From Symsagittifera roscoffensis (taxonomy: Eukaryota; Xenacoelomorpha; Acoela; Convolutidae): 64,000 bases of DNA. A model generated the notes under the pieces. It worked only from the letters and a program-made list of their open reading frames with translations, searched no databases and was not told the origin of the DNA. Of the stretch, positions 23,870 through 35,117 are shown piece by piece. The stretch covers positions 12,661,088 to 12,725,087 of the forward strand of contig NC_087071.1 of the NCBI RefSeq assembly GCF_963678635.1. The letters are read 5' to 3'. The first letter of the stretch is position 1, and the number at the start of each line of letters is the position of its first letter. A program made the translations under genes and the position numbers.

Positions 23870-24640
23870 ATGATCCTCATGGACATCGAACATGAGTTGA
23901 GAGCTATGGATCAGGCCAGGCTGACTACGGACGGCATCCACTTCGATAATACAGAAGGACAGGCTTGGTTGAACAGAGTCTTCCAAGAGCGATTGGATGC
24001 GTTGGAAGTAGAACTCTTTGACACAGGAGTGCTAAAGGAGGAGGGAGCATTGAACAAGCCTGTGATTACCCCCTTTGTGCCTCTTAGCCTGGAAACACGC
24101 TTGGGGACGGTCTCGGCAGTGACGAACTATAGACAGCAGAGTTCTAGCGAACCAGGTCAAAGAACAGACGTTCAAGATCGGTTGGGAGAAGCGCCAATGA
24201 GGAGGACCATTAATCCTAGGAGAAGACTAGGGCCTGTCAACCCGAGGGAAGAGACAGCCAGCACCTCTAGATTGGACACGAGATCGGAGACGACGAGGAC
24301 CAGTCGAGAGGAAAGACGCCCTAACAGGAGCTCTCTAATGTGGTTGAGGCCAATTTATTCTCCATGGCACATACACAAAGTTGGCCTGATGAAACTGAAC
24401 CTTCGGACGGTGAGCTTCGCAGCGGATGCCATGAGGATGCTGAATGGAGCAAGGTTATCAGTCAGCGGATTGTACTCGATAACAGGAGTGGACTGGTTGA
24501 TAGCGGCTGGCATAAACTTGAGCTCTACCACTGCCTTGAGGTTTGCTGACCTACAGGGAGTGCCCTCTAATAACACAATGGAACAAGTGAACGCCCGACC
24601 GTTACAAGACGTAAAACTGAATCACGATGAGGGGAATTGA
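23870..24640 (+). pseudogene. Element 1 SGNH hydrolase remnant
   Basis: The first 50 residues keep only the C-terminal end of the SGNH fold: the DGIHF block with Asp 23930 and His 23939, then AWLNRVFQERLDALE. The GDS and N blocks present in element 2 are deleted. The rest is an arginine- and serine-rich linker and a VDWL..GINLSS..ADLQGVPS segment matching 46790-46900 of element 2. It cannot be a working hydrolase. Confidence 0.65.
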
Positions 24641-24678
24641 GAAGAGACCTGGAAGATTTCTGATAACGAGGGCGCCGA

Positions 24679-25163
24679 TTGGACAAGATGTTCAGGCAGT
24701 TGAGCTCACCCCCAGGTCATGTGAAAGAAAGAGTGTACCCGAAGCAAGTAAGTCAGGAAGGTGATGCCCAAAGATACGGCGAATTGAATACATATCTCCC
24801 GGATGGACTGAAATTCGTGTATGCAATCGTGGCCTTGCTTTCGGAAGGGAAATATGATGTAATCTTATCGGCTCCAAATCGCATGATAGAGATGGAGAAC
24901 CTTAGACCACTCAGGGCTGAGCTGCCTGCGGTGTGGTCGAATATCTCAAACGCATTGAGATGATTCAAGGACCATACGCTACTCATGCTGGTGCTGGACG
25001 AGGTGCTGGGGTTGGAACTGTCCAACTTCAGTCGACAACTCAAACTAAAACCGGTAATAGGCGACGTCCATCGAGTGATTATAGCGATGTCGAACGATTT
25101 GTCGTTCCGAGGGATGGAAGCAGCAGGAGAAAGATAGAGAAGGAAAAACTCCCAGGAGACTAG
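24679..25163 (+). pseudogene. Element 1 second SGNH-like domain, remnant
   Basis: 24679-24963 encodes LKFVYAIVALLSEG, ILSAPNRMIEMENLRPLRAE and VWSNISNAL, aligned to the end of the second SGNH-like domain of element 2, where the same place reads WADVSHAL. Asp and His of the D-x-x-H pair are both Asn here. The GMND block is gone. A shifted frame continues to 25163. Confidence 0.6.
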
Positions 25164-25170
25164 AGCTCAC

Positions 25171-26880
25171 TTGGAGGCGATGGTTTTGAGAACCAAACCA
25201 GAGGCTAATCAGTGGCTACATCTAACTCCTCGAGTAGCGGCATTGGGTGCGGATGCTTTTGAGCAAGGCCCAATAATGATCAAGAAGATCCATGCCTACT
25301 TGTTAAAGGAAGTGAACCTGGTGGAGAATGCTGAAGAAAAGACAGCCGAATTCGTAAACAGAGTGTGCCAAGTTACCCTGGAAACTTTCTGGACTGAGAA
25401 GGTGAAGGGAGAAGAAGGCTTTGAACATACTGATAGCATGCTGGAAGGGCTGGGAGACGGATGGACCGCGTCCTTCTTGGCAAAAGTTTACCCAAAACTC
25501 TCTCGATACTTGATAAAAGAATTCCTCGAAGCAGTAGTGGAAGTATCAATTGTTGAATTTTTAGCCTTGTTCGTGACGTTTGGAGCAGAGGGCTTCGTGA
25601 AGGGACCGGTGATGCTACTCACCGAAGGAATCCAGAACTTGCCGTTAGATGGGCTTTTAACATTGATTGCGATTATCCATGGAAACTTGGGAGGACTAAT
25701 GAAACTGACACGTTATCCGGAACAGATGATAGGGGATGTGAAGAAATTTGATGTGAAGAAAGCCACAGATTCCTGGAATAAGATAAGAGATCTGAGACAC
25801 ACTCTTATCCAGTATCTCTTGCAGCAAAATCGCTTTGGAACGGGAGAGGATGAGACGATTGAGAGGGAGGAAGACGTGAGACGACATGTTGGGGGCATGC
25901 CCCTACTAACTTATCTAAGCTTGGCTATGAGGACCGATTCCCTAGCGTTGATCAGGGGAGCCACAGTGTTTGTGACAGTGATTTATGGACCAGCAGTCAC
26001 GTTTGCGTTCCCTCGTGTCAAAGTGGAAGCATACAGGAGGTCGGTGCTGCACCTGAACCTCATATCAGCAGTGGACGGTAGTGCGCTGAACTGGTGTGAG
26101 CAGCACGTATTGCGGGAGCTCATGAGCGAAGATCTGTTATTTGCGAAAATATCAGAGCCAGAAATGACAGTCATCAATTTTGACGATGACTTCCGTGATC
26201 GCATGGGAGAAGTGGAGAGAGGGCACATCGAGGTGTTTCCGAAGCTCTGGAATCTAAGACCCTATGATAAGACGAATGGTGAAATGACCAGAGTTCCTCG
26301 TCTCACTGCAGCATATCACAAGGTGAGAGAAGAGACGAAAGATTGGGGTGATTACGAAAAGCTTCCAGAGGAGATCCCTGAATTCCCTCTGATAAGAAGG
26401 ATGTTGCTCGGAGCAGTCTCCGTAGTAAAAACTCCTAGACTAAGAGCATTTGAAACCAATGAAAGGAGGATAGAGAAATTCGTGGGAACGATGGATCCAT
26501 ACTTTGTTGGGAGGAGTGCCGCCGTGTTGCAATACACACGATTTGCCTACACGGATCAAGCGACGAGGAGGCGAATAAGCAACGCCGCGACTCCCAAGCC
26601 TGGAGGGTTTGATAAGAAATGGGCGAGGTTGGACTTAGCGCCTATGAAAATGAGAGGCAGAACCGAATTACTTGAGGCCTCCTTGATCCTCACTAGTGGG
26701 AAACCGGAGTTGACGGTAGGAGGAACGCTGCAGACGAGAACCTTCCTGGCACCCTTCGGCTGTGAGGAAATCAAAGTGGTCCAGGGAGAGGAGGAAGGTG
26801 AATCGGTCGGCATACTGATCATACCAAAATTTTCGGAATGGGCCGAGAGTGAAAAGCAAGGAAGTCCTCAACAAACTTGA
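25171..26880 (+). pseudogene. Element 1 conserved unknown region 1
   Basis: 569 open codons (first ATG at 25180), the longest surviving piece of the third region of element 1. It is colinear with 47935-49600 of element 2: matching blocks include the LTPR start, PLDGLLTLIAIIHG against RVDGYLALVLLTHG, HVGGMPLLTYLSLAMRTDS against VNGGMPLLTDLCLAMRSVP, and IYGPAVTFAFP. It is mostly helical-looking with some hydrophobic helices but no clear membrane anchor. No family recognised. Conservation between two diverged subfamilies implies past selection on the protein. Confidence 0.65.
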
Positions 26881-27616
26881 TGAGTGTGAAGGGAGATTGA
26901 GTGAGTTGTTGATTGACTCAGCCACTGACGAAAGTGAGGCGAACTCTCCCATCAAGATGACACCGCAGGAGGATAAAGGAGAAGTGGTGTATCTGTCAAG
27001 GACCAGGAAAGGAACGATGCGATCGAAACTGGTGATTGATAAGATCAACGAGATGAAGATGAAATTAGGCAGCAAAGTGATACCGAGGAGAGCAGGAAAG
27101 ACGAAGGTGGATTCGGAGATATCGATAAGAGCTGTCAATTCAGCAAAAAGAAAACGAGTTGAAGAGGTCATGGATTTGGGACATGGTGATTATCAATTGC
27201 CTGGCACGGACAGAATGTTAACTGATGTAGCAATGGTGCCACCCATTCTCATGGCAGGGATAAAGTCAACAGGTTACAAATCCAAAAGGAGTGACCGCAC
27301 TCTGACTGGAGCAACCTTGGAAATGGAGATACTCAGCCAATGTGGAGAAATTACCATGAAAGACTTTAAACCGTCTCCCATGAACCACGGAAAAGGAAGT
27401 GTCGCAGGACAACTAGTACCAGTGGAGTATAACCGATTGACTGTGTCGGAGACTGTGTCGATAGATGAACCCGCCGGTGGATACATGGAGATGTTGGAAT
27501 ACCGAAACTCGGCTAGAGGGTATGTGATGGCTCTGGAAGACAAGAGTGCCATGGAAGGTTATCTGGAAACGATGTTGCAAGGCATCACCCTCAAGCAGAA
27601 GGCGTACGGACTCTAG
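26849..27616 (+). pseudogene. Element 1 conserved unknown region 2
   Basis: 255 codons overlapping the previous frame by 32 bp, with a frame change between. It is charged and lysine-rich (includes SAKRKRVEEV, comparable in place to SRKRKRDVEGL in element 2). It looks like a flexible linker with possible nuclear-localisation-type basic clusters. Function unknown. Confidence 0.5.
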
Positions 27617-27627
27617 CGTCGTCTGAG

Positions 27628-28515
27628 ATGCAGGCGGAAACGATCGAGCAATTAGTGAGCCTTCCATGGAAAGCAGTGGTGTTGAGGTACTTTGAAGAGG
27701 AAATGAGGACTACGCCGAGAATACACGCTCTCATGGCAGTACCTTACGTGAGAACCGAATTACAACTGAGGTTCGCCTGGTGCATGATGGGATTAACTCG
27801 CGGGGAAAATGACTCAGAAGAAAGGAAAAGGTCAAAAGAAGAAAAGGTATTCCTGATGACGAACCTGAGGGATCTGATAATCCAGGAGGGAATGGCAGTA
27901 GCGTGCGCGAAGCGGAGAGACGCTCTCTGTTTCATTCGATTCCTGATAGAGCAGATTTCAGTGCCAGCATTGAACACCTGTGTCAAGATGCTGAGGGAGG
28001 GCGATGAACGAGCAAAAGCCTTACTCTTGCTAGCACTGCTGGATATGCATCAGAGCAAACCAATGAGGATGAACATGAAAGAACCTGAAGAGCTAGAACC
28101 CATGAGAAAAATAGACGAAATCAGGAGATTCTCAAACAAGGAGCTGAGACTCACCAAAGAGTCTATGGGGGCACTACCGAAATCCAGTGAGTACTGTGGA
28201 CCGATCAGAAAGAAGTCATACAGCTACGTGTCCGGAGTCATAGGGATAGCATACAACCCTTTCCTGAGTGAAGACATACGTGATTGCTTCTCTGATTTGG
28301 AGCAAGCAGTGTTGCTAAGGTTCTGGACGTCGAGAATTGCAACGATTAAAAGCGCTACTAATCCGCAAACCAAGTTGGGACTAGTCTTGGAAGAAAAGGT
28401 GACTGCACCTTCCGTGCCAAAATCCGACAAACGAGTGGAGTTTGGATTGGGATTCTCAGATGAATTACTGAGAACGAGCTTGATGGTAGTGTGGGAACTG
28501 ATGAGACCATCATAG
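27628..28515 (+). pseudogene. Element 1 conserved unknown region 3
   Basis: 295 codons. Blocks shared with the 1493-codon frame of element 2: LRYFEEEMRT against LKDHFEEAMRT, AKRRDALCFIRF against ARRKDATCFLRW, RKIDEIRRFSNKEL against RKLDEIRRFYNKKF, and YSYVSGVIGIAYNPF against YQYVSGVMGMAYNPF. Function unknown; probably a helical domain. Confidence 0.6.
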
Positions 28516-28560
28516 TGTCCTAGTCCCAATGCTGACTCGATACTACGAGCGACACAAGAC

Positions 28561-29079
28561 GTGCAGAGGGAACTAAACGCAGGCTGTAACCTGCGTGACC
28601 TGAACATCATATATAATGTGATGACAACAGCCTCTAGGAGCAATGGGGAAGACAAAGTGGAGTTGCCTGGCTGGGGACCAGAAGACTGGGTCAAACCTGG
28701 TAGCTGTCTGGCAGAAGTCTGTGGACTGGAAGGTCACGTTTGTGGAAGTTTGGATTGCGTGAAAACCCCAGAGAGACAACACAAGCAGCTGACGATATTG
28801 TTTGGGAGCGTTATGATGAAAACAAGGACGGAAACGGAAATGGGAAAAGGAACCGAGGTGAATCTAGTGACTGCACTAGGATTCTACAGCATGTTTGGTT
28901 CTTTAGAGTCACTATTGAATCAAGAACAGAAACATGAGGTGGTCACTGCCATCAGTGTAGAAGTGTTCTCAGGAGTTCTGCAAACTGAGCAAAAGTACAT
29001 AGGAAAATGGAAGGAAGCGATCGAGACGGAAATGAACATCCGACACAGCGAAACTTCTCGTAGACCATCAGGAGCTTGA
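28561..29079 (+). pseudogene. Element 1 conserved unknown region 4 (Cys motif)
   Basis: 172 codons. Contains PGSCLAEVCGLEGHVCGSLD, a CX4CX6CX4C pattern with a conserved His one residue before the third Cys; element 2 has the same spacing. It may bind zinc. Then comes a helical stretch with ALGFYSMFGSLESL, parallel to ALGFFSRMCSLQSL in element 2. Confidence 0.55.
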
Positions 29080-29082
29080 TAT

Positions 29083-29649
29083 TTGGTGGGATCGACATTA
29101 GCTCCAATGTGCAAGAGCAGATACCCGGTGCATTGTGTAGCTGTGGATGTAAAGAGTACGAGAACGATCGTGGATCAAGCCTTCTCAGTGCCAAAGTGTG
29201 TGAGACTAGCGAGAATGTCGGAAAAATCTTATGAGTTACTGTTTAAGATGTTCTCAGCAGTTCCAGAGAGAACAAAGGAGGAGTTGGAATCAATACTGGG
29301 AAAGAAGTTCATGGGATACGTGAGTGGGAACTTCAGTGACTTTAGGAGACAGAAACAGAGAGGATCAACCGTTACAGATTACAATACAGTAGACAAGAAT
29401 GATGAAGTCTACCGAGTGATGATGGAAGTGGAACCATTACTGGAAGATTCGGGAAAGCGTAATTGGAGGAGCATCATAATGACACATGATGAGTTTCTCT
29501 GCCATTGCTGGCTGCAAACATGGTGGTATCCCAAGCGTAGTAATCTGGTGTTGATCTGGGACTCTGGAGAGCTGCTCTCCATGGGTTTACCAGACTCATC
29601 AAGGCCCATAACAATAGTGATAGTGGGAGTTCTGATGGCGATACGATGA
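29083..29649 (+). pseudogene. Element 1 conserved unknown region 5
   Basis: 188 codons. AFSVPKCVRLARMS is identical in element 2, making it one of the best-conserved blocks of the third region. EPLLEDSGKRNWRSI and LCHCWLQTWWYP also have counterparts (EPLLEASGERNLRSI, SCHCLAQTVWYQ). No family recognised; the Cys-His-Cys cluster could be metal-binding or catalytic. Confidence 0.6.
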
Positions 29650-30239
29650 TTGGAAGCTCATGTGAGGGAGAACAATAGACATCAGGCACCAACGCGGGAA
29701 CAATTGCAGAAATTGGATTGTCTAAAAGACTTAGATCTTTTTGAGACAACGTGCAAGATTCTGAACATTCCTATGGAAGTGAAAAATATATGGGCAAGAA
29801 GACGACTGATGCCATGGTTTAGAGCCAACATGACTGCATGGTTGTACGAGTATGCAAAAAAGCATATGTCGAAGCACGGCAGAGTGTACAGTGGGTATCA
29901 GCTGGACATTGGGGTAGGAGCTTTCAAGCGAGCTTTCGTGACTCATCGGAATGCAGTGACCACTGCGGTGAAGAGAATTTCCAGGACAAGTGAACGTAGT
30001 GGAAGGGAAAAGAAGAGATGTTGAAGGAAGATTTGGAGAAAAACGTGACGTTGTGTCTCCACAACAGCTTCTGCCGGAACAGAGAATCTAACGTGGATCC
30101 CCTACCTGGTTGTAAACAGAGGGTAGAAGAGCAGAAGTGTCGGAGGACTGCTTCCAACAGCGTCAGCATACCTAACGATGTGTTACAAGACACAGAAACT
30201 GAAAGTACAGAGTCAGTATCGCAGGAGGAGGAGATGTAG
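29650..30239 (+). pseudogene. Element 1 conserved unknown region 6, C-terminus
   Basis: Same frame as the previous piece after a TGA (29647-29649), then a shift at about 30018. It includes a PMEVKNIWARRRLMPWFRAN block (PMEVRHMWSRLRFFPWFRAT in element 2), THRNAVT and LHNSFCRNRESNV, all near the C-terminus in both elements. It ends in an acidic tail. No transmembrane anchor at the end, against a classical Env. Confidence 0.55.
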
Positions 30240-31063
30240 CATTGACAAATGGCCGAAAAACAAGATGCAAAGAGAGACGAAATTAGAAGAATTTAGAAGT
30301 TTTAGAACTTCTAAACGACAAAAAAAGGAGAAACAAAGAAGTGACAAAAGAGAAGGAGTTAAAACTCAGAATTGTTTTATGTGTGTGACGAAAACTCAAG
30401 TGAGAAACTAAGCAACCAAGTTGTAATTGGAAACTGAAGCATTTAGTTGAGTTTTGAACATTAAAGAATTTGTTGCAAGTATAAATTTGCTTTTTGATTT
30501 TAGTTAGTGGCTTTAGAGACACTTACTATTTATTTAGAAAGGCTCGAGTAAAGAGCATATTTAAATATTCCAGCCTGCATGACTGTTTTTAATCAACTAG
30601 GAGAACTGATCACTTTGTGGTGACATGAAAGGCTTGGGTAATCTCATGAAGAGGGAGATGTTTTCATTGTTCTTTCTAACCACAGAGTTCCTTAATTTTA
30701 TTATTCAGGACAATAACAACTAAAATTTCCGAAGGGAAGAAGCATAGTAGGATAATTTTAGCTTGTTGGTTTGTTGGTCCTGCAAACTAACACCTTTTAA
30801 AACCTAGGAGAAAAAGTTTTAAATCGGGGCGATGACGTTGGAAGTCAGAAAAAATGTTTTATTTTAAGTCATATCCTTAAAGTGCAGATTAGTGAAAAAA
30901 TTTAGAAGGCTATAGCAATGTAGTATGATGCCATTTGTATTCTGCAGTGAGTCGATATGACGTGGATAAAAGTTATTTTTTTGTGCATTTTGTAAATTAT
31001 GTTCGATGACACTGTACCAATTTTATGAATATTGCGAGATTCAATGGGGACATTGACCGGGCT
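30240..31063 (+). other. Element 1 3' untranslated region
   Basis: 824 bp without coding features, AT-rich, between the last ORF and the purine tract. Confidence 0.6.
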
Positions 31064-31076
31064 GTCCGGGGAGTAT
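31064..31076 (+). promoter_or_regulatory. Element 1 polypurine tract
   Basis: GTCCGGGGAGTAT abuts the LTR start (GTGAC at 31077). The identical 13-mer abuts the 3' LTR of element 2. It is where plus-strand DNA synthesis would be primed. Confidence 0.75.
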
Positions 31077-31932
31077 GTGACATTCGACCAGAATGGACAA
31101 AAATGCAGATGCAGCAATATCGAGTTTTTAGCAGCGAACCTTCCGATTTGGCGGTTTCGAAGGAATAAGAGCGTTATTCGAACGATTGGACAAATCGTGA
31201 AGGCTGAACGATTCGGAAGTTCCTAAATTTTAAAAATTCGAATTGTTGAAGTAGTAATTCTATGAAACGTCAAAAACAGCCATTTTGGAAAAAAAACCGA
31301 AATAGAAACACAACAACGATAGTTGCGACAACGACAACAACGGAAAAACTGAGAATCGGAATCAAAGAAAAAGTAAAAGAAGCAGAGACCACTCCGAGTT
31401 GCAACTATTGTGCCGCTACAATAGTTGCAAGGCCGTTGCGAATAACGGTGAAGGGTGTAAGACAGCCTTCCGGAAGGAGAATGAGAGTCTTATTTCGCCG
31501 GATTCAAGAATCCGGAGGGGTCTCGGGATTTGGACTGAAACTGTTTTTTTTACAGAAAATTTTAGCTTCCCTATTATGCCCTGAATTGAATTTAATTAAC
31601 ATCAGAATTCATTTTGCAAGGAAGAGAAGCTAGGAGTTGGGGGGAAGGGTTGATCCATCTTCGATGGAGATGATGATTTTTATCTACTGAGCAAAAACAA
31701 TAATAATTTAATAAATAGTAGTAGCCCTGTTTTTAGGACTGACCTCGTAGAGCGTTCTGTTCGAAGCCGGAGAACAGTAACGTTTTTGTCGACCCGATGT
31801 TGAAAAGACCACCAAAAGAACTGGCTTGGTAGAGACGGTGAAAAGCTTGTACAGCTCTGTTTAGACGTTGGCCAGTCGTCTTAGAACCTAGCTTCATTTT
31901 CCGTCGATATGTATTTTCCGGGCGAATGTTAC
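31077..31932 (+). repeat. Element 1 3' LTR (type A, 856 bp)
   Basis: Runs from GTGACATTCG to GAATGTTAC. It contains TCCGGAGGGGTC (31511-31522), an AATAAA at 31710-31715, and a 3' quarter matching 11159-11409. It lacks the roughly 60-bp block seen in the 5' LTR and in the solo LTR. The next copy of the same subtype is at 59062. Confidence 0.85.
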
Positions 31933-31935
31933 ATT
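31931..31935 (+). repeat. Target-site duplication of element 2, left
   Basis: ACATT, repeated at 54863-54867. The first two bases are also the last two bases of the element 1 LTR. Confidence 0.8.
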
Positions 31936-32830
31936 GTGCCAGTCGGTCATTTCTGGAAGTTTGACCTTGAGGGACACGGAAATACGTGATTTTTGAGTGA
32001 AGTTTTTTTTCTTCAAAATTTCGAATGGAGCCTGTTATGCTCAGTTTTCTCGCAACAACTGAAAACAAAAAGTGAAAAATCAGAACGACCGAATTTACAA
32101 TTGCGGGAAAATACTTAAGAAAACAGCAGGAAATTGCTATTCGCAATTTCCAGATAAAAAATAAGACACGAGTAGAACCGTCTTATCCTAAAATAGGAGG
32201 CGAGATAATCACGAGAGAAGAGAGCAATTATTCAAACTGAACCAGAGTGAACCTTCAACGGAAAGGTGGACAGCTGGAGTGTCCCAAAGGTTCAGACTAA
32301 AACTTCAATTCTAGAGTCTAAACTTATTTCTGTTATTAAAACTGATTGGTATTGAACTTATCAAGTTATCTTATTTAATTCTCGAGTTGCTCATTAATTT
32401 AATTACTCCTTATACTCGAGTGCTTCAACATGTGAGTTCCTAATTTAATTTTCTCGAGTGTGTTTTATGATTTTTATGTTGAGATAAGGCGAGTTTTAGG
32501 TTGATCCATCTGAAATGGATTAAAGTTCCACTGTCCTATAAAAAGTAACTTAACGGAGTGTTCCGACCCTGTTTTTAACGGCTTTCGTGTATTTTGGGTA
32601 TTTTGTGACCTAAGTATGGGAACGTTCTTATTTTCTAGAGTTGAGGGATATTTTGGTAGTAGCCTTCAAGATGTAACGGGTTCTAGTCTCATGTCGCAAG
32701 CGAACCGAATTGGCTCCGACCGTTCTTGAGGTAGAAAAACACAAGAGATAGTGTCCCTGACTCTTGAGCCAATGGTTATAGGGCCTATTTTTCTTAAGCC
32801 TCATATGTGACCGAAGAAGGCGACTGTTAC
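31936..32830 (+). repeat. Element 2 5' LTR (type B, 895 bp)
   Basis: Runs from GTGCCAGTCGGTCAT to GGCGACTGTTAC. A TATA-like TATAAAAAG lies at 32537-32545 and would be a candidate promoter. It differs from the 3' copy by scattered substitutions and an indel near 32590-32610. Confidence 0.9.
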
Positions 32831-32842
32831 GTAGTGTTTTTA

Positions 32843-32857
32843 TGGCGCTCCTGGGTG
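32843..32857 (+). promoter_or_regulatory. Putative primer-binding site of element 2
   Basis: TGGCGCTCCTGGGTG, 12 nt downstream of the LTR end, conserved in three elements. It begins with TGG, the complement of tRNA CCA. Confidence 0.6.
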
Positions 32858-33325
32858 TTTTTACGACATCATGACTACGGAGTCGAACCCACTTGACACA
32901 GCTCCGGGCTGCATGCCCATTCTAGAGTACCGGTGGTACGGTTCAGCGGGAACGTGTAAGCCTTCCGGTTGTACCGTGATAGCTTTTTAAGAAAACTTGA
33001 GAAAACTTCCTGGTACGCTCCCCGAACGAGGCCTAGCTAACCGAGTAAGGGGGGTAACTAGGGGGACAAAAACACGAGCAAAAAAAACAAAAAACGAAAC
33101 AAAAACAAGAAAAAAGTACAGAAAAAGGAATAAAAACCATAAAACAAAAAGACAGTGACTTTGATACCGGATCATTTGGATCAAACCTTTATATTAATTA
33201 AATAGTATACCCATACTGTTTTATAAGACCGATCGTTTCGATCAATCTAGCAATTTAAACCAGTGACTTCAATAAGGTGCCCGAGTGGGGGGGCGTTGTT
33301 AAGGGTTTTCAGATAGATTGCAACC

Positions 33326-33458
33326 TAGCCGGACCACTAGGAGACTTGACTGGAAAGGGTGACCAGCCGAGTGGGAAAGTGGTTCAGAAGGACTGAGCTG
33401 AACCGACTGGAAACTTGACTGGAAGAGGTGACCAGCCAAGTGGGAAGGTGGTGCTGCT
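33326..33458 (+). repeat. Two 68-bp-type leader repeats
   Basis: Two diverged units containing 'cttgactggaa.aggtgaccagcc.agtggga'. Element 3 has three units at the same place. Confidence 0.75.
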
Positions 33459-34350
33459 GTCAAGTGCAGAACGGAGACAACCAGCATGGGATCACTACAA
33501 GAGGACGCACAGGGGTGTTCTCAAGTTGGGCAAACGGGTATCGTTAGAATCCACATTACATTATAGGAGATAAGTGTAAAATTGGATAAGCGGAGCCCCA
33601 TTGTTTTGAGGAAGTTTTTACACAAGCAGGCCTGGAAACAGGTCTACGGTTTTCTCTCGAGAGGTTTAGCACCCGGCGCTTAAGGGATTTTTCGGCCTAA
33701 TAGGGGGGCTTAAGAGGGGGGAGGTTAGAAGGGGGCTGGTTAGGTTAGAGGTTAGCGGTTGTAAAGTGTAAAAAGGGGGGACACATTAGAGTAACTAATT
33801 GTTCGGCATAGTCGATTTAGTTACATTAGATACTTACACGCGTTGGTTATAAGAAGCGGATATCCAAATTTAAAATCAGGTTAAGGTAGGTACCCTGGTC
33901 GGATCGGTAGGGGGGAACGGACATAGACAGTTTTTGTGATACCCCATAAGATCGGTAGCAGGGGGGGGGGGGAGGAAAACGCTTGGCAATCGGGTACCAG
34001 ATATTTTTTCGGACAAAGATTGATATCGGTCAACCTTGAATTTTAGGAGAATTCATCTCTCTGTTTTTGAAATTTTTTCCAGTTTAAATTTTTACGTTTT
34101 GGTGAAAATTTGTTGTTGGTATTTGAACGAAAAGGTGATCACAAGATACCTGCGAGGAAGGTAGGGTTTCAAATAGCCTGAAACAACGAGAGGGAGATAA
34201 ATACTGGGGGATTAGTATTTGGGTTTTGGCCATTAAGAGAAGGATTTTGGGAAAATTTTTACTAGAGCTCAAGTAGTGGTAAAAGGTACAGTGGTTCAAG
34301 AGTCCCTACAACGAAGAAGAAGAGATCCGATATCCAGACACTCAGTGACA

Positions 34351-35117
34351 AGTCTTGGGACAGTACCGAAGAAGTTTTGGGACATTGCAGTCTGGGGACA
34401 GTCTTGGAGCAACACGGTCTTGGGACAGTCTCGGGACAGAGCAGTCTTGGGACAGTCTTGGGACAGTGCAGTCTTGGGACCAGAGCAGTCTTGGTACGAA
34501 ACAGTCTTGGGACACTAGTCTTGGGACAGTAGTCTTGGGACAGTAGTCTTGGGACAGTGGTCTTGGGACAGTAGTCTTGGGACAGTGGTCTTGGGACAGT
34601 GGTCTTTGGACATTGGTCTTGGGACAGTGGTCTTGGGACATTGGTCTTGGGACAGTAGTCTTGGGATATTGGTCTTGGGACAGTGGTCTTGGGACATTGG
34701 TCTTGGGACAGTAGTCTTGTGACAGTGGTCTTGGGACATTGGTCTTGGGACAGTGGTCTTGGGACAGTAGTCTTAGGGCAAGGGTCTTGGGACAGTAGTC
34801 TTGGGACAGTGGTCTTGGGACAGTGGTCTTGGGACATTGGTCTTGGGACAGTGGTCTTGGGACATTGGTCTTGGGACAGTGGTCTTGGGACATTGGTCTT
34901 GGGACAGTGGTCTTGGAACAGTAGTCTTGGGACACTAGTCTTGGGACAGTAGTCATGGGACAGTAGTCTTGGGACACTAGTCTTGGGACAGTAGTCTTGG
35001 GACACTAGTCTTGGGACAGTAGTCTTGGGACAGTAGTCTTGGGACAGTAGTCTTGGGACAGTGGTCTTGGGACAGTAGTCTTAGGGCAAGGGTCTTGGGA
35101 CAGTGGTCTTGGGACAC
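34351..35117 (+). repeat. 13-bp minisatellite in element 2 leader
   Basis: Dozens of head-to-tail copies of GTCTTGGGACAGT (variants with ATT, AGT or ACT at the end), loose at the left edge and dense from about 34498. Each unit contains the small inverted repeat GTC-ttgg-GAC. Element 3 has a shorter array of the same unit. Confidence 0.95.

Larger units (their letters stand above)
11159..31932 (+). mobile_element. Element 1: giant Ty3/gypsy-type LTR retroelement, decayed
   Basis: Order: partial 5' LTR, primer-binding site, repeat-rich leader, gag, protease, RT, RNase H, linker, integrase, macro-like Pol tail, spacer, third coding region, purine tract, 3' LTR. The order PR-RT-RNH-IN and the YVDD/GPY signatures place it in Ty3/gypsy (Metaviridae). 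At over 20.7 kb it is several times the usual 5-9 kb. Nearly every coding part carries frameshifts, stops or deletions, so it cannot be autonomous. It is colinear with element 2 but diverged at the protein level, so the two are different subfamilies. Confidence 0.88.

Noticed and set aside
34262-35005. Long ORFs with PKTTVPRPLSQD repeats on both strands (also 62516-63189)
   Set aside because: They are the 13-bp leader minisatellite read in frame; they have no conserved start, and overlapping frames on both strands are equally open.
34351-35117. CRISPR array
   Set aside because: Head-to-tail 13-bp units without unique spacers, inside a eukaryotic retroelement leader.
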